From GCA-2732805 sp964516605 (GTDB taxonomy: Bacteria; Pseudomonadota; Gammaproteobacteria; Coxiellales; Coxiellaceae): 51,837 nt of DNA. Positions 25,992 to 35,800 of the stretch are shown one piece after another. The notes below the pieces were generated by a model. It saw only the letters and a list, made by a program, of their open reading frames with translations. It made no database searches and was not told where the DNA came from. The stretch is from NCBI GenBank assembly GCA_964516605.1, contig CAZFAA010000004.1, positions 1 through 51,837 of the forward strand. Direction: 5' to 3'. The number at the start of each line of letters is the position of its first letter. Position 1 is the first letter of the stretch. Position numbers and translations under genes: made by a program.

Positions 25992-27875
25992 TTAGTCATC
26001 ATTATCAATAAAGCTTTGCAACTTCTCTGCGCGTGACGGGTGGCGCAGTTTACGCAGTGCTTTAGCTTCGATTTGACGGATACGCTCGCGCGTAACATCA
26101 AATTGTTTACCGACTTCTTCTAATGTATGGTCGGTATTCATGTCGATTCCAAAACGCATACGCAGTACTTTAGCTTCGCGTGGCGTCAGTGAGCTTAACA
26201 CTTCACGCGTTGCTTCACGCAAGCCTGACGATGTCGCAAAATCGATAGGCAGTTCCGTATTGCTGTCTTCAATAAAATCGCCGAGATTCGAATCTTCATC
26301 CTCACCAATCGGCGTTTCCATTGAAATAGGTTCTTTCGCAATTTTCAGTACCTTGCGGATTTTATCTTCAGGCATGTCCATGAGTTTGCCCAATTCCTCA
26401 GGCGTAGGCTCTTGGCCAGTTTCTTGCATGATTTGACGTGAAATGCGATTCAATTTATTAATGGTTTCAATCATGTGCACAGGAATGCGAATCGTGCGCG
26501 CTTGGTCGGCAATCGAGCGCGTGATCGCTTGACGAATCCACCAGGTTGCATAGGTTGAGAACTTATAACCACGACGGTATTCAAATTTATCGACCGCTTT
26601 CATCAAGCCGATATTACCTTCTTGAATAAGATCCAAGAATTGCAAGCCACGATTAGTGTATTTTTTCGCGATTGAAATAACCAAACGTAAGTTGGCTTCA
26701 ATCATTTCTTTTTTGGCGCGTCGTGATTTAGCTTCGCCAATCGAAACACGGCGATTGATTTCTTTGACTTCAGCAATGGTCAGATTGCTTCGTTCTTCGA
26801 TTTGAGCCAGTTTCTTCTGTGAGCGTAAAATTTCTAATTTATACGATAACAGTTCTTCAGCATGCGCTGGGTGTTTTTTAGCGTACGCATCGAGCCAGTC
26901 AAAATTCGCCTCATTACCCGGGAAGGATGTAATAAAATCCTTACGTGGTGTTTTAGCTTTGCCAACAACGTATTTCATGATCAAGTGTTCTTGATCACGC
27001 GTTTCGCGCAATAAATTACGCAGTTTCATGGTTTGACGCAGGAAGGGCTTGATCGCTAATTTGAATTTTGAAAATTGCTCGGTGATCTTCTTCTGTAACT
27101 TGCTAACTGTTGCACTTTTACGATCGTGCTTAGCTAATGCTTTGATGTATTTTTCTTGTAGGTCTCTTAATATATTAATTTGTTCAGCTGTATAGATTGG
27201 GTCAGGTCCTGTATCACCAAAAGCATCTTCTGTATCAGCAGTTGTGCCTTCTTCCTCATCATCAACACTGACAATAATATCAGGCCCATCTTCGCCGCTT
27301 GTTACAGCTACAGCAGCAACTGCTGTATCCGGATCAATTTTCATTTCTGGAATTGGCTTGGAGGCATCCAGCGGATTGATGTCTTCGTCAAAAAAGCCAA
27401 TGATCAAATCACCTATGCGACCTTCATGGGTGACGATGTAATCGTATTCTTCAATAATGGATGAAATCGCTTCTGGATAATGCACTAGTGATGACATCAC
27501 TTGGCGCAATCCATCTTCTATGCGTTTGGCAATAGCGATTTCGCCTTCTCGAGTGAGCAATTCAACACTGCCCATTTCACGCATATACATACGGACAGGA
27601 TCAGTGGTGCGCGTTTCTGTGGTGAGCGCTTCAATCGCGTCAGTGAACTCATCGTCATCTGTTGCTGTATCAGAAGATAGAATCAGCTCATCATCATCAG
27701 GTGGTACTTCAAATACTTTGATGCCCATTTCATTGAGGCGATCAATGATACTTTCCATTTGGTTTGGATCGACGAAATCACTGGGAAGCATGTTGAGTAA
27801 ATCTTCATGCAATAGAAAGCCTTTACGCTTTGCCTCATCAAGAAGTAAATTAAAACCGCTCTGTTGGGTAGCCAT
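25992..27875 (-). CDS. rpoD: RNA polymerase primary sigma factor RpoD (sigma-70)
   Basis: This is a 627-residue protein. The N-terminal region 1.1 begins QQSGFNLLLDEAKRKGFL, region 1.2 has RMYMREMGSVELLTREGEIA, and an acidic non-conserved region lies at about 190-240. Regions 2.1-2.4 (LRLVISIAKKYTNRGLQFLD; YKFSTYATWWIRQAITRSIA), region 3 (HMIETINKLNRISRQ) and the region 4 helix-turn-helix (TLEEVGKQFDVTRERIRQIE) are all complete. It directs core polymerase to housekeeping promoters. It is the last gene of the macromolecular synthesis block, 251 nt after dnaG, a gap large enough for an internal promoter. Confidence 0.98.
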   Translation of the reverse strand: MATQQSGFNLLLDEAKRKGFLLHEDLLNMLPSDFVDPNQMESIIDRLNEMGIKVFEVPPDDDELILSSDTATDDDEFTDAIEALTTETRTTDPVRMYMREMGSVELLTREGEIAIAKRIEDGLRQVMSSLVHYPEAISSIIEEYDYIVTHEGRIGDLIIGFFDEDINPLDASKPIPEMKIDPDTAVAAVAVTSGEDGPDIIVSVDDEEEGTTADTEDAFGDTGPDPIYTAEQINILRDLQEKYIKALAKHDRKSATVSKLQKKITEQFSKFKLAIKPFLRQTMKLRNLLRETRDQEHLIMKYVVGKAKTPRKDFITSFPGNEANFDWLDAYAKKHPAHAEELLSYKLEILRSQKKLAQIEERSNLTIAEVKEINRRVSIGEAKSRRAKKEMIEANLRLVISIAKKYTNRGLQFLDLIQEGNIGLMKAVDKFEYRRGYKFSTYATWWIRQAITRSIADQARTIRIPVHMIETINKLNRISRQIMQETGQEPTPEELGKLMDMPEDKIRKVLKIAKEPISMETPIGEDEDSNLGDFIEDSNTELPIDFATSSGLREATREVLSSLTPREAKVLRMRFGIDMNTDHTLEEVGKQFDVTRERIRQIEAKALRKLRHPSRAEKLQSFIDNDD

Positions 27876-28126
27876 GATGTGTTTTCTCTATAAAATATAT
27901 TTATGTGGAGGGTAACCCTGCGGTGGCGTTTAGACTCTTAGAAGAGATTCCCGAGAGCTGATTAAGTTCTATACGGGGCCATGCGGTGGAGCTACGGTTT
28001 ACAAAGTGCCTGATCATAACATGAGTTAAATAAAAAGGACAACTCCCTAATTCGTTTGGAAATTCCTTGTATTGTGTGTCCAGTAGAGCGTGTCTTGGTT
28101 ATGGCTATTTTTGGTAAAAATTATGT

Positions 28127-29890
28127 TTAATTTGTTGAGGAAGGTGCGTGCGTCAGCGTGTGTTTGTTGCTGATCAATTGATTTAATTCTTTTTTTTCAT
28201 CATCTGTGAGGCCAGTTGTTTTTGATTTGCTAATCAGTTGATTAATTTGTTGCTGCAGATACTGTTGGTGTATGGTTTTTAGCGTATCGTTAAACTCAAT
28301 CTTGTAGCCGGTTATCGGGAAGGCTTGCTCTTTGGCAGCCAGCTTTGCAATGAGGGCTTGTTGTGTTGGATCGTCCCAATGCATAAGCAGTTGACCTACG
28401 GGCAGTGCTGGGTGCTGTTTAAAAATGTGCAGCAGTTTGAGCAGCAGTTGTTCTATGGGATCCGGTGATTTTTGTAAGAAGGCTATGTCTGCGCTGTTTT
28501 GGGCGAGGCTGGGTTCTTGTAGTAGCAATGCAATACAATGCTCACTTAGGGGTGATTTTACTGTCTGTGGCTGTGCTTTTGGAGCAGGAGCGGGATGATG
28601 TTGTTTGGGTGCGGCAACGTGTTCGAGCTCATGGCGTGTGATATGCAGGCGGTTGGCTAATTCATCGTAGAGCAGTTCTTGGTATAAACCACTGGGCATT
28701 TGTGCGATGTATTGTTTTGCATCCAACGCAAGGGCTGCTTTATCAGCTAAAGAATTTCCGGCGTGCTCAGCTTGAATGTGATCAAAGAATACATGCTGCA
28801 ATGGCGTTGCTGTATCAATTAATGATTCAAATGCAGCATGACCTATTTTTCTGATTAAACTATCGGGGTCTTCATCTTGTTGTAAAAATAAAAATTTAAG
28901 GCTGATGCCATCGCGTAATAACGGCATGGCCATGCACAATGCTTTCCAAGCAGCATTACGTCCTGCCTGATCACCATCAAAACAAAAAATGATTTCAGGG
29001 GTAAATTTAAGGCATTTTTGTAGGTGTTTTATATTGATTGCTGTGCCGAGTGTGGCAACCGCATAGGTAATATTGTGTTGGTATAAGGACACCACATCCA
29101 TATAACCTTCAACAACCAGTAAACGTTTGAGTTTCGGATGTGCTAGACGAGCTTGATACAGCCCATACAATTCATGACTTTTATGGAAAATATCCGTTTC
29201 CGGTGAATTTAAATATTTAGGTTGGTCTTCTGGATGAATACTGCGCCCACCAAACGCAATGATACGTCCACGTAAATCGTGAATGGGAAACATAACGCGA
29301 TTGCGAAATCGGTCGTAGCAATGGGTGTGATCGCGTTCAATCAGCATTCCTGTCAGTTTCAGGTAGGACTGTGTTGTAACTTCTTGGCCAATAGTGCGCA
29401 TTAAGTTGTCCCATCCTGGTGGCGCAAAACCAATTGAGAAATACTTCGCTGTTTGCCCAGTTAAGCCGCGTGATTTTAAGTAATCGATGGCGATAGGGTG
29501 TTTTTTTAATTGCTGTTGATAATAGGTCGCTGCGCGCTGTAAGACTGGGAAGAGCGCATCAAAAGAGCGATCTGGTACGTAGCCATCGATTTTGGGTACT
29601 TCTAAAGCGTGTTGTGCGGCCAGTTGTTCAATGACATCGCGAAATTCCATGCGGTCATAATTCATTAAAAAATCAATGACATTGCCATGGGCTCCGCAGC
29701 CGAAGCAATAATAAAATTGTTTGGTTTCACTGACGGTAAAGGAGGGGGTTTTTTCCTCATGAAAGGGGCAGCGGGCGTGGTGATTTTGGCCTTTTTTCTT
29801 CAGTTCAACACGTGCGCGTACCACATCGATGATGTCGGTGCGGTCGACAAGGTCTCGAATAAAGGATTGTGGGATACGCGTGTCTGTCAT
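28127..29890 (-). CDS. dnaG: DNA primase DnaG
   Basis: This is a 587-residue protein. The CHC2 zinc finger is at C41, H44, C62 and C65 (CPFHEEKTPSF, YYCFGCGAHG). The Toprim catalytic centre has VEGYMDVVSL and FCFDGDQAGRNA. The C-terminal helicase-binding domain is helical and ends in Gln/Lys-rich helices. It makes RNA primers at the replication fork with DnaB. It sits between an inserted antiporter gene and rpoD. Confidence 0.97.
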   Translation of the reverse strand: MTDTRIPQSFIRDLVDRTDIIDVVRARVELKKKGQNHHARCPFHEEKTPSFTVSETKQFYYCFGCGAHGNVIDFLMNYDRMEFRDVIEQLAAQHALEVPKIDGYVPDRSFDALFPVLQRAATYYQQQLKKHPIAIDYLKSRGLTGQTAKYFSIGFAPPGWDNLMRTIGQEVTTQSYLKLTGMLIERDHTHCYDRFRNRVMFPIHDLRGRIIAFGGRSIHPEDQPKYLNSPETDIFHKSHELYGLYQARLAHPKLKRLLVVEGYMDVVSLYQHNITYAVATLGTAINIKHLQKCLKFTPEIIFCFDGDQAGRNAAWKALCMAMPLLRDGISLKFLFLQQDEDPDSLIRKIGHAAFESLIDTATPLQHVFFDHIQAEHAGNSLADKAALALDAKQYIAQMPSGLYQELLYDELANRLHITRHELEHVAAPKQHHPAPAPKAQPQTVKSPLSEHCIALLLQEPSLAQNSADIAFLQKSPDPIEQLLLKLLHIFKQHPALPVGQLLMHWDDPTQQALIAKLAAKEQAFPITGYKIEFNDTLKTIHQQYLQQQINQLISKSKTTGLTDDEKKELNQLISNKHTLTHAPSSTN

Positions 29891-29987
29891 GGTGGGTCAT
29901 TATACAGTGGCTCTTAGGTAACGCACAGATTAAATGTTAAATTTTCAGTAATTTCTTGCAGTAAATACCGGCAATTGTAAGCAGGCC

Positions 29988-31703
29988 CTAATGCTTAGGG
30001 TCTTTAAAGCTACTCATAAAAGTACGTTGCAAGGTTAAATACAGTTTCATAAAAATGTCTTTACAGGCCGCTGTGAGGGCGATGGCGAGAGCCAAGAGCA
30101 GTATTAATTCTGGGGTAGCTGGTAACATATCTTCACTGGATGCCAGGACGATCACTGCAATCCCAAGAGTGAAAAGGAATGCTATCAGTTGGATTGTGAT
30201 TTTTTGGTAGAGCGTACGATTGTGAATGAACAGAGCGGTGAGCATGCTGATTTTACGATAAATAGCGATCAGAAAAGGTAAAGATAGTAACAGTGTAATA
30301 CTGCAAATAGTGGTTTTGTAGAAATTAAGATGAGGTGGTAAAAAAGTAGATTGACTATGTTGATATAAATATAATCCGGCAATAAAAAATGCCATCACCA
30401 AAATAAAATTAATGGCGATTTCAAATAAACCTTTTTTAACAGATTGCATAACGAAGGCATCATGACCGTGTGGACGCACATTACGTATCCAAGTTGTGTA
30501 GCTCTTAAATAGCCTGTTTAGGCGTGTTGGCATGATGCTTGAACAATAAGTTGATAATGGATCAGCGGCCTTAATGAGATAAGGAGTGAGGAGTGTGGTA
30601 ATGGCTGACACGGCAACGATGATGGGATACAAGTAATCGCTGGTTACCTTTAATGACACGCCCAGCGAGGCAATAATAAAGGAAAATTCCCCTATTTGTG
30701 CAAGACCCATGCCCACACGTATGGAGGTACGGCCTTCGCGGCCAGCAAGAAACACACCGAGGCTGCACATCACAACCTTACCTACCACGACAGCAATCGT
30801 AATGACGGTAATGGGAACGACATAGGTCATGATGACTTTGGGATTCACTAACAATCCAATCGATACAAAGAAAATAGCGCTAAACATATCGGTAATGGGT
30901 TGGACGAGTTTTTCGATTAATGGGAGTTCTTGTGACTCTCCGATAATAGTGCCTATGATAAAAGCACCGAGTGCCACGCTGTATTCAAAACGGATGACCA
31001 GCATGCAAAAGCCAAATGTTAAGCCTAATACCGTGATGAGTAACATTTCATTGCTGTGAAAACGTGCGACGTAGGCAATGAATTTAGGGATAATCAAAAT
31101 ACCAACCACCAATGCTACAACGAGAAAAATCAGTAATTTCCCAAGTGTGGACATCACATCCGCAGTGCCAACGGATCCGCTGACTGCAATACTGGATAGC
31201 AGTGCGAGCATGCCGATTGCTAAGAGATCTTCAATAATCAGAATGCCGAAAATGAGTTGGGCAAAACCTTCGCGTTTTAAGCCTAATTCATTGAGCGCCT
31301 TAATGATGATGGTGGTGGATGAAATTGCAAGCATAGCGCCTAAAAACAAGGAGTCCAGCGTTTTCCAGCCAAAAAAATGACCTATTTCGTAGCCGATAAA
31401 AATCATAAAAACGATTTCTGCAATGGCCGCAACGAGTGCGGCAGGTCCTACTTTAAATAACTTCTTGATGTTAAATTCAAGCCCAAGGGAGAACATCAAA
31501 AAGATGACGCCAATCTCTGCGAGTGTTTTAACGGTGTTTTGATCGTGAATTAAGGAAAAAGGGGGTGTGTAGGGCCCAAGAATAACGCCAGCGATGATAT
31601 AACCCAATACCACCGGTTGTTTGAGGCGGTGAAATACGATGGTTACAATTCCTGCAACAATCATAATTAGAGCTAGGTCTTGTAAAAAAGTCGCTAAATG
31701 CAT
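29988..31703 (-). CDS. CPA2-family cation:proton antiporter (KefB/YbaL-like)
   Basis: This is a 571-residue membrane protein. Residues about 1-380 form a Na+/H+-exchanger domain of some 12 helices, with LKQPVVLGYIIAGVILGPYT, MFSLGLEFNIKKLF and AMLAISSTTIIIKALNELG typical of KefB/YbaL. Four more hydrophobic helices follow in the C-terminal 170 residues. No TrkA-N nucleotide-binding domain is present, unlike KefB, so gating differs. It lies between yqeY and dnaG, separating parts of an otherwise conserved operon. The transported ion cannot be told from sequence. Confidence 0.9.
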   Translation of the reverse strand: MHLATFLQDLALIMIVAGIVTIVFHRLKQPVVLGYIIAGVILGPYTPPFSLIHDQNTVKTLAEIGVIFLMFSLGLEFNIKKLFKVGPAALVAAIAEIVFMIFIGYEIGHFFGWKTLDSLFLGAMLAISSTTIIIKALNELGLKREGFAQLIFGILIIEDLLAIGMLALLSSIAVSGSVGTADVMSTLGKLLIFLVVALVVGILIIPKFIAYVARFHSNEMLLITVLGLTFGFCMLVIRFEYSVALGAFIIGTIIGESQELPLIEKLVQPITDMFSAIFFVSIGLLVNPKVIMTYVVPITVITIAVVVGKVVMCSLGVFLAGREGRTSIRVGMGLAQIGEFSFIIASLGVSLKVTSDYLYPIIVAVSAITTLLTPYLIKAADPLSTYCSSIMPTRLNRLFKSYTTWIRNVRPHGHDAFVMQSVKKGLFEIAINFILVMAFFIAGLYLYQHSQSTFLPPHLNFYKTTICSITLLLSLPFLIAIYRKISMLTALFIHNRTLYQKITIQLIAFLFTLGIAVIVLASSEDMLPATPELILLLALAIALTAACKDIFMKLYLTLQRTFMSSFKDPKH

Positions 31704-31848
31704 TAGGTTCCTTCCTTTTTATAGGCTCCTGCGCGCGCTCGATTTTTCAACCAAGCTATCCACCTTTATTACGCTGGCTATGTGTCAGTGAAATGAAGAT
31801 GTTGGCATATTAGTGTGGTTTTGGGTAGAGGTTACAGGTTAGTGTGAT

Positions 31849-32298
31849 TTATGGTGTCAGCAGTGTCTTGATCAAGGCACTAACTTGTGCCATGTCTGCT
31901 TGACCTTCCAATTGTGGCTTTAAGATACCCATGACTTTTCCCATGTCCTTCATGGATTGCGCGCCGGTCTGGCTAATAGCTTTGTGGATCATGGCGCTGA
32001 TTTGGGTTTCATCTAATTGTGTGGGCAGATAGGCTTCTAACACAGCCAGTTCCAGCTGCTCTTTCTCAGCCAGCTCGGTACGTCCGGCCGCATTGAATTG
32101 AGTGATGGAGTCTTGGCGTTGTTTGATTTGTTTTTGGATGAACTTGAGGACACCGCTGTCGTCTAGGGTGGTTTGGGTGTCGATTTCATGTTTTTTGACA
32201 GCAGCCATAAGGAGGCGGATTGTGCCTAAGCGCACCGTATCTTTGGCACGCATAGCCTCTTTCATATCGTCACGGATTTGCTCGCTCAAAGAGGGCAT
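31849..32298 (-). CDS. yqeY: GatB/YqeY domain protein
   Basis: This is a 149-residue protein with the complete YqeY fold: IRDDMKEAMRAKDTVRLGTI at the N-terminus, LAVLEAYLPTQLDETQISAM in the centre and MKDMGKVMGILKPQLEGQAD near the end. The domain is the tRNA-binding tail found in GatB and may act in tRNA-dependent amidation or tRNA quality control. It starts 3 nt after the rpsU stop and is translationally linked to it, the usual rpsU-yqeY order. Confidence 0.93.
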   Translation of the reverse strand: MPSLSEQIRDDMKEAMRAKDTVRLGTIRLLMAAVKKHEIDTQTTLDDSGVLKFIQKQIKQRQDSITQFNAAGRTELAEKEQLELAVLEAYLPTQLDETQISAMIHKAISQTGAQSMKDMGKVMGILKPQLEGQADMAQVSALIKTLLTP

Positions 32299-32301
32299 GT
32301 A

Positions 32302-32526
32302 TTAATGCCTCGTGCGTTCGCGATCGATAGTCTCTTGTTCTTTCTGCACTTTTTTAGCGTAACGCTTCACCGCTGCAGCGCGACGGCGCTTACGTTTACT
32401 GGTGGGCTTTTCGTAGAATTCCATTTGACGCAGCTTAGTTGGGATACCGGCTTTTTCGCAAGCGCGCTTAAAGCGACGCATTGCAACATCAAAAGAACCT
32501 ACTTCTTGGGTCGAAATTTCTGGCAT
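32302..32526 (-). CDS. rpsU: Small ribosomal subunit protein bS21
   Basis: This is a 74-residue, very basic protein containing FDVAMRRFKRACEKAGI and RQMEFYEKPTSKRKRRRAAA, the bS21 signature. It is needed for initiation on the 30S subunit near the anti-Shine-Dalgarno helix. It heads the rpsU-yqeY-(antiporter)-dnaG-rpoD block. A good sigma-70 candidate promoter lies about 40-70 nt upstream. Confidence 0.96.
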   Translation of the reverse strand: MPEISTQEVGSFDVAMRRFKRACEKAGIPTKLRQMEFYEKPTSKRKRRRAAAVKRYAKKVQKEQETIDRERTRH

Positions 32527-32566
32527 GAGTTAAGTCACCTTCCGTAACAATCTGTAAAAGGATGCA

Positions 32567-32595
32567 ATACTAATCTGATTTTTGCCCCATTGCAA
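32567..32595 (-). promoter_or_regulatory. Candidate sigma-70 promoter of rpsU
   Basis: On the minus strand TTGCAA (32595-32590) and TAGTAT (32572-32567) are separated by 17 bp, each matching 4 of 6 consensus bases. The -10 lies about 41 nt upstream of the rpsU ATG. The call rests on pattern only. Confidence 0.45.
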
Positions 32596-32804
32596 TGGGA
32601 TACCGCTGTTTTTTGTTTTTTGGTATGACTTAAATCAACTATCACGTCGGGTTGGTGAAGTGGGGGAATTGCTGGTTTTTCATTAGGTTATTTTTTAAAA
32701 ATCAGTATAATGCGGGTGTTCATTTAAGACTTTGTTAATATACCCTGTGATATAGTGTTTGCAGGGTAAATTTTAAGGGTAAATCACCAAGGGGTGCTGA
32801 TATT

Positions 32805-35800
32805 ATGCGTTATGATATCTATGGGATTGAGCCAATGCCGGGTGCTGTGTTTGATACTTTTGGTAGTCAGTTCAATGACTTTGCGAGCGACTTTTGGCGG
32901 GATTTTTCTAGGGATGGGGCGCTTGCTGATCGGGTGCAGATACAGGGAGAAAACTTATCAGAATGGTTAGTTTGTAGTGATCAGCAACGTACTGAATTGT
33001 TTGCAGCGCGCGGTCAAAATCTACGTAAAAAGTTATTGCAGACTTGGTTCCCAAACCTTTTAAAGAGTCCTATTGAACGCGTCGTGGTTGGAGCTATTTC
33101 GGTTAATGATAAGCTGATTGATGCACAAGATGTCTTAGCAGCACATCAACTAGATTGGCAAGCTAGGCATGTTAAGTTGATGGAAATTTTTGGAATTAAA
33201 ACTCAAGAAGAGCATCAGTCCTTGTTGATTTTATTGAATCAATGGCAGCAAGTCTTGTGTGGCGATACAGCAATCCGTTTTGGTCAAAACCATTATAATG
33301 CGATGCTTCAGAACAACAAGCAACTGAATATTAAGCTATACCCGGAGCTTGCTTTGGAGCTGGTATATCCTGATCTAGAATTTCACATGTATCATGAGGT
33401 TTCCGCTGTTCGGGTTGCAACGAGTTATTGTCTTAGTCAGTCTATTAGGTATGATCCAGAAGCGGGGGTCTTTGTTTCACGTGATGATATTCTTCTGACA
33501 GAAGGGAGAGTTGCATCTTGCTTAAAAATAAGCTCGCATCCACAAGAGTCTATTACAGATTTTCCAACCCAAATTGATGAATTTTTTGTATGGGCTCAGG
33601 AAAATAAATATGTAGAACCGTATGATATAGCATCAGCAAACGCGAGCTTTAGATCTACGTTTTTAGAGCGTTCATTCATTTCGATATTGAGGAAATATCC
33701 TCAATATGGCAATTCCCATAAAGTGATTTTAGGTGTATTAGATCATTGGATTGAAGGGTGTGACCCTGAAAAAATGAGTGATGTATCTGAAGATGTTTTT
33801 TACCAGATGCTTTTGTTAGAGTTTTTGTGTTATGTGAAATGTTATGGGTATGCTGATGATGACAACAACCAGAAAGTCCTTTTTACTCGTTGGCACAATG
33901 AGTACAATGCAAGATTGGCTCGATTAACAGAGAATAAAAAAAATTTGAGCGATGATATTGATAGCCTTTATAACTGTATTCGCATTCTAGCAATAAAATA
34001 TTCGAATGAGCGTAGGAGCAACTTAACTGTCAATGAGTTGCCGCGTATAGCAAAGGGATGGGGTAACGAGCATCTATTCAACCCGATTTTTTCAAGATAT
34101 AAAGCTAGTTGTGAAAAGGCTGCTCCACAGATTAATAACTTAAGACAAATATTAGGCGCATCGCTTTGTGCGCAGGTACAACTTCGTAGTATAGAGCAGA
34201 TTTCTCAATTTCAATCTCAACATGAGGTTATGCCACCCTTATCTGAGGATATGTTTTCTCTGCCACCTCTTATTGTAGATAGCAGGTATGAGTTTTTGCT
34301 TGAAAGAGCTAATCCAAGAGCCTCTTATTACACATTGGAATCGAATCTTCCAATGGTTTCCGCAGCTGGAGCTTCTGATGAATTTAATCTGTTATGCAGA
34401 CAGCAAGAAGCGGCTATGATAAAACATCAAGGTGGAAATTATCGATGTTTTTTCGAGGGTGAGCTCAAAAGCATAAAAGATTTTCTTGGGGATAAAGGGG
34501 ATAAATTAGAAGAAAAAATAGGTCTTTTTGTAAAAAGCTTACCTGAACCTTTTTCAAGGTATGAAGTAGAGGTGTCGCGATGGATTATGTCTGCTTTTAT
34601 GGATACAGGTTATGCGACTGTAGCTGCTCGATTGAATGCTTTTGACTCATCGCTTGTGCTTTGCGCTATTGGTTGTGAGCCAAATTTTACATTATATTAC
34701 GACAGTATAGAAAATGTATTGTATTTATCTGTTTCTCAGACGCGATATCAGCTTAAGGATTCTCAAAATTCTTCATTGGATTTGAGTGTCGCCTCACAAC
34801 ATGGTTTATTTTTTGGTAAAGACCAATTGAGTACAGAAAAGTGTATGTTGGTTGCAGCGCATAAGGTAGGTCAGCAGAATCAAAACTTGGTTACAGCGGT
34901 GCGTCAGGCTCTGACTCAGACGCCACAAGACTTAATTAAGCGATTGCCGGCAGCTGACCAATTTGCAAGAGCAGCCGAGTTTAAACTTGTAGAAGATCCG
35001 CATAATAATGCTAAATTTAAAGCGCATATAGCCCCTTCTTTTTGCGCAGCTATTGACCGGGCTGGTATTTTGACCAAAAGATTGACGGAGTATTTAAAAA
35101 AACCCAGAATCAGCTCTATACGACGTCGGCACGCGCTCCAGGTATTAGCGATAGCTGAGGTTATAGCTGAGCTAAAGTCAGATGATCCAGCTGCGGAACG
35201 TGATGCAAAGCTGTTGATGTCAAGATTATACGATGCTCTAGCAGAGCATGATCGCTATCACCACAGTTTTGAGAGTGGCTTGTATCATCGTACCAATCGT
35301 TTTGGCGATGCATTACGGGCTGGATTGCCAGAAAATAATCGCGATCTTTTTAGCTGTTCAGGCCAAGAGAAGGATGAGGGACTGAGTTCAGCTACGCGTG
35401 TGCATTTGGCAGCTAAATTCAATGCTATGAGCGTAGATCTAAACAAGCCTCGTGATGCGTTTGAGAAAATTTTAACGCGCCGCGTAGCGCCCTGGAAAGT
35501 TTTGGGATGGTCTATAGACACGCTATTAAAACGTTCCACACTAAAAAAGTTGACAGATGATTATGCTGCAATAAAAGCAACATTTAAACATGCATCAAAT
35601 GTCCCTAAGCTAGAGCAATATGAAAAATTACTCGAGAAATTTTTTAATTTACGTCTGAATATATACGAATTATATAATTTACAAGGAAAGCCCTTCTTAG
35701 ACAAATTACGTGAGGTTTTTAAACTTGAACAAGAGCTGCGAGAAACCCCATTGTTAACGGTAAACGATAAAAAATCAATCCGAAGAATGACAGAAGCCGA

